Part shown: one piece after another, positions 62,429-64,000 of the stretch
How positions within the stretch are numbered: the first letter of the stretch is position 1
Layout: each line of letters opens with the position of its first letter
NCBI GenBank assembly: GCA_013396915.1
Contig: VWZL01000360.1
Location: forward strand, 1,132,805-1,196,804
From: Stercorarius parasiticus
Taxonomy: Eukaryota; Chordata; Aves; Charadriiformes; Stercorariidae
DNA: 64,000 nt
Direction of reading: 5' to 3'
The notes under the pieces: model-generated
The model's input: the letters and a program-made list of their open reading frames with translations, nothing else
The model's database searches: none
What the model was told of the DNA's origin: nothing
Position numbers and translations under genes: made by a program

Positions 62429-64000
62429 GTAAACTTAGACTTATTGTTGGTATTTTGAATTCACGCACCAGTTTGTGGTACAGGCTCCCTTTAATATTGC
62501 AGAAAGACTCGAGCAGCTGAAATCAAAATTCTGTGTTGAGCTACAAAACAGTATTCGGTACTGTGAATAATTACGTACTAACTGCTTGGCTTTAGTGAAG
62601 CAATTTTCAAAGACTGGCTTCTCGTCTGCTTCTGTATGAGTGCCTTTTACCTCTGTCAAAATGGTGTTTTGTGAAATATTTAAAGTCAGCTGGCAGATGC
62701 ACATTCTTTTTCACCTGTTGCTGGATATAAGCGCAGCTCAGGTTTCTCAGTGGTAGGGTAAGCTGTCCTTTAAGAACTGGAATAAATCTTTAAGATATCG
62801 CAATAGTTTTGAATTAATGATGAGATGAATTGCTTTGATTTATTTTGTTTTAGCACAGACGTCATTGCACAAAAAATATGTATGATTGCAACGTTCAGTT
62901 ATGATTCTTCAAACTTGATAGCCTGTTTTACATGAAGACTTGATTTTATCATGCCTCTAAATGTGTGTGGATTAAATGTTTTAACTAAAGGCATGATCAA
63001 ACAGAGGTTCTCGACACTTTTAACCAGAAAAACCTGTGGGATTATTCCTCCCTGTCATTCTGCTTTTTACAAGTCTAAAATTTTGTGAATAAATCGAGTG
63101 CCTAAAAAGTAATAATGTCATAAAAAGTTTTAAGAAAGCAATGCTCATGTCTTCTGTGCATGCATGCGCGCGCGCTCTCTCTCTCTGCCTCTGAAAATAG
63201 GGAATAATTATTTGGATGAAAAATCCAGCTTCTACAAGTGAGAAGAATTTAGAGATGGAAAGACTAGAAAAAGGAATGCATTTAAATGATCAGTTTTTCT
63301 GCAAACAACTGTAACTGAGTTGTTAAAAACAATAACCGAGGTAACAAACTCAGTAAGACAGTTTAGAGATGTTGTACATTAAATTCTTCATGTAGTCTTA
63401 ACTCAGTCTGTCCATCCATCCTGTGTGTTGAAATCCTGTATGTAGTCAGCATGGGAGCAATAGTATATAATTACAATTTTAAAATAGTATCAGATCATAA
63501 ACTCACTAATTAGTATTTATAATTCAGAAATATTAATGCATTTCACAAGTAGTCAGTCTTGCTTATATGAAAATACAAATTTCAGTTGTTCCATTTTGTT
63601 GCAGTTTATAGCAACGTCTTGTAAGATCATTGAATTTACATAGCTATAGTTTCTGTCTTGTATAATGTCTTGACAAATTCATCACATAGTAGATGCTTGT
63701 TCACAGGGACAGGTATTTCTGTTCCCCTCAGTAAGGAAAGATCTGCCTTTTCAGTGTTCAATGAGGTTAGTTTCCCGATTCAGGTCATATTGCAGCTGCA
63801 CAAACAACAAAACTGACAAGGAGGAGTGGGTGCGGATGAGCGGTAGAGGAAAGGCTTGGAAAAATATGGCCCAGTTTATTGGAATTTGAAATTGTTGATA
63901 CTTAGTAGATTGTCTTAAAGTTGCTTTGATAGAATCAGTGATAACGGTCACATACAATGTTGTTAGCTCAGTTACGCAGATAGCTTCATTAGTTAGATGT
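62429..64000 (+). other. GNG4: GNG4 intron, 5' part
   Basis: Sequence after the first coding exon, running off the window. It contains a short alternating purine-pyrimidine stretch with an adjoining CT repeat at 63155-63186. No further GNG4 exon is visible. Confidence 0.75.
63155..63186. repeat. Alternating TG/CA/CG stretch joined to (CT)n
   Basis: TGTGCATGCATGCGCGCGCG (63155-63174) followed by about six CT units. Simple-sequence DNA in the GNG4 intron. Confidence 0.9.

Noticed and set aside
1..64000. A novel defence, mobile or biosynthetic system
   Set aside because: The window is accounted for by two ordinary vertebrate genes, introns, CR1 copies and a CpG island. Nothing suggests an undescribed system.

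Overview
This is a vertebrate nuclear window, almost certainly avian. CR1 LINE copies are the only dispersed repeats recognised, introns are compact (most 0.3-1.8 kb), and gene content and order match the amniote LYST-GNG4 neighbourhood. No bacterial, plasmid, CRISPR or tRNA/rRNA feature was found. I cannot name the species.

Positions 1-51.5 kb hold the 3' two thirds of LYST (lysosomal trafficking regulator, the Chediak-Higashi/beige protein) on the + strand. I resolved 43 coding exons from 405 to the stop at 49507-49509. All junctions are GT-AG, the phases chain without a break, and together they encode about 2466 residues, roughly human residues 1336-3801. The order is: end of the N-terminal helical region, a concanavalin-A-like module (exons 2-7), helical repeats, a disordered fast-evolving linker (exon 13), more helical repeats (exons 14-24), PH-BEACH (exons 26-30), BEACH (exons 30-35) and WD40 repeats (exons 37-43). 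Exon numbers are local to this window; the 5' part of the gene lies upstream. A 3' UTR of about 2 kb follows, with a likely poly(A) signal at 51453.

Positions 51.5-53.8 kb are intergenic with nothing recognised. At 53.8-55.9 kb lies a GC-rich, CpG-dense island that is probably the promoter and non-coding first exon of GNG4. It is misassembled: two blocks (53827-54160 and 54162-54555) reappear at 54557-54891 and 55250-55645. Single Ns mark the joins, and a 113-N gap sits inside the second copy, where the stray block would fit. From 55.9 to 62.3 kb is probable GNG4 5' intron, with a CR1 copy at 58.2-58.8 kb and a polypyrimidine tract. The first coding exon of GNG4 (G-protein gamma-4, 32 codons) is at 62333-62428; the rest of that gene is beyond the window.

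The two genes are adjacent and co-oriented but functionally unrelated. LYST is a large cytosolic scaffold for lysosome-related organelle size and fusion. GNG4 is a prenylated G-protein subunit. I see no previously undescribed system. The most useful observations are the assembly errors at the GNG4 promoter, a LYST intron weak at both splice sites, a conserved-looking 14-3-3-type motif in the LYST linker, and an unexplained minus-strand open frame with a hydrophobic segment at 57.9-58.1 kb. Introns not commented on individually hold AT-rich unique sequence in which I recognise nothing.
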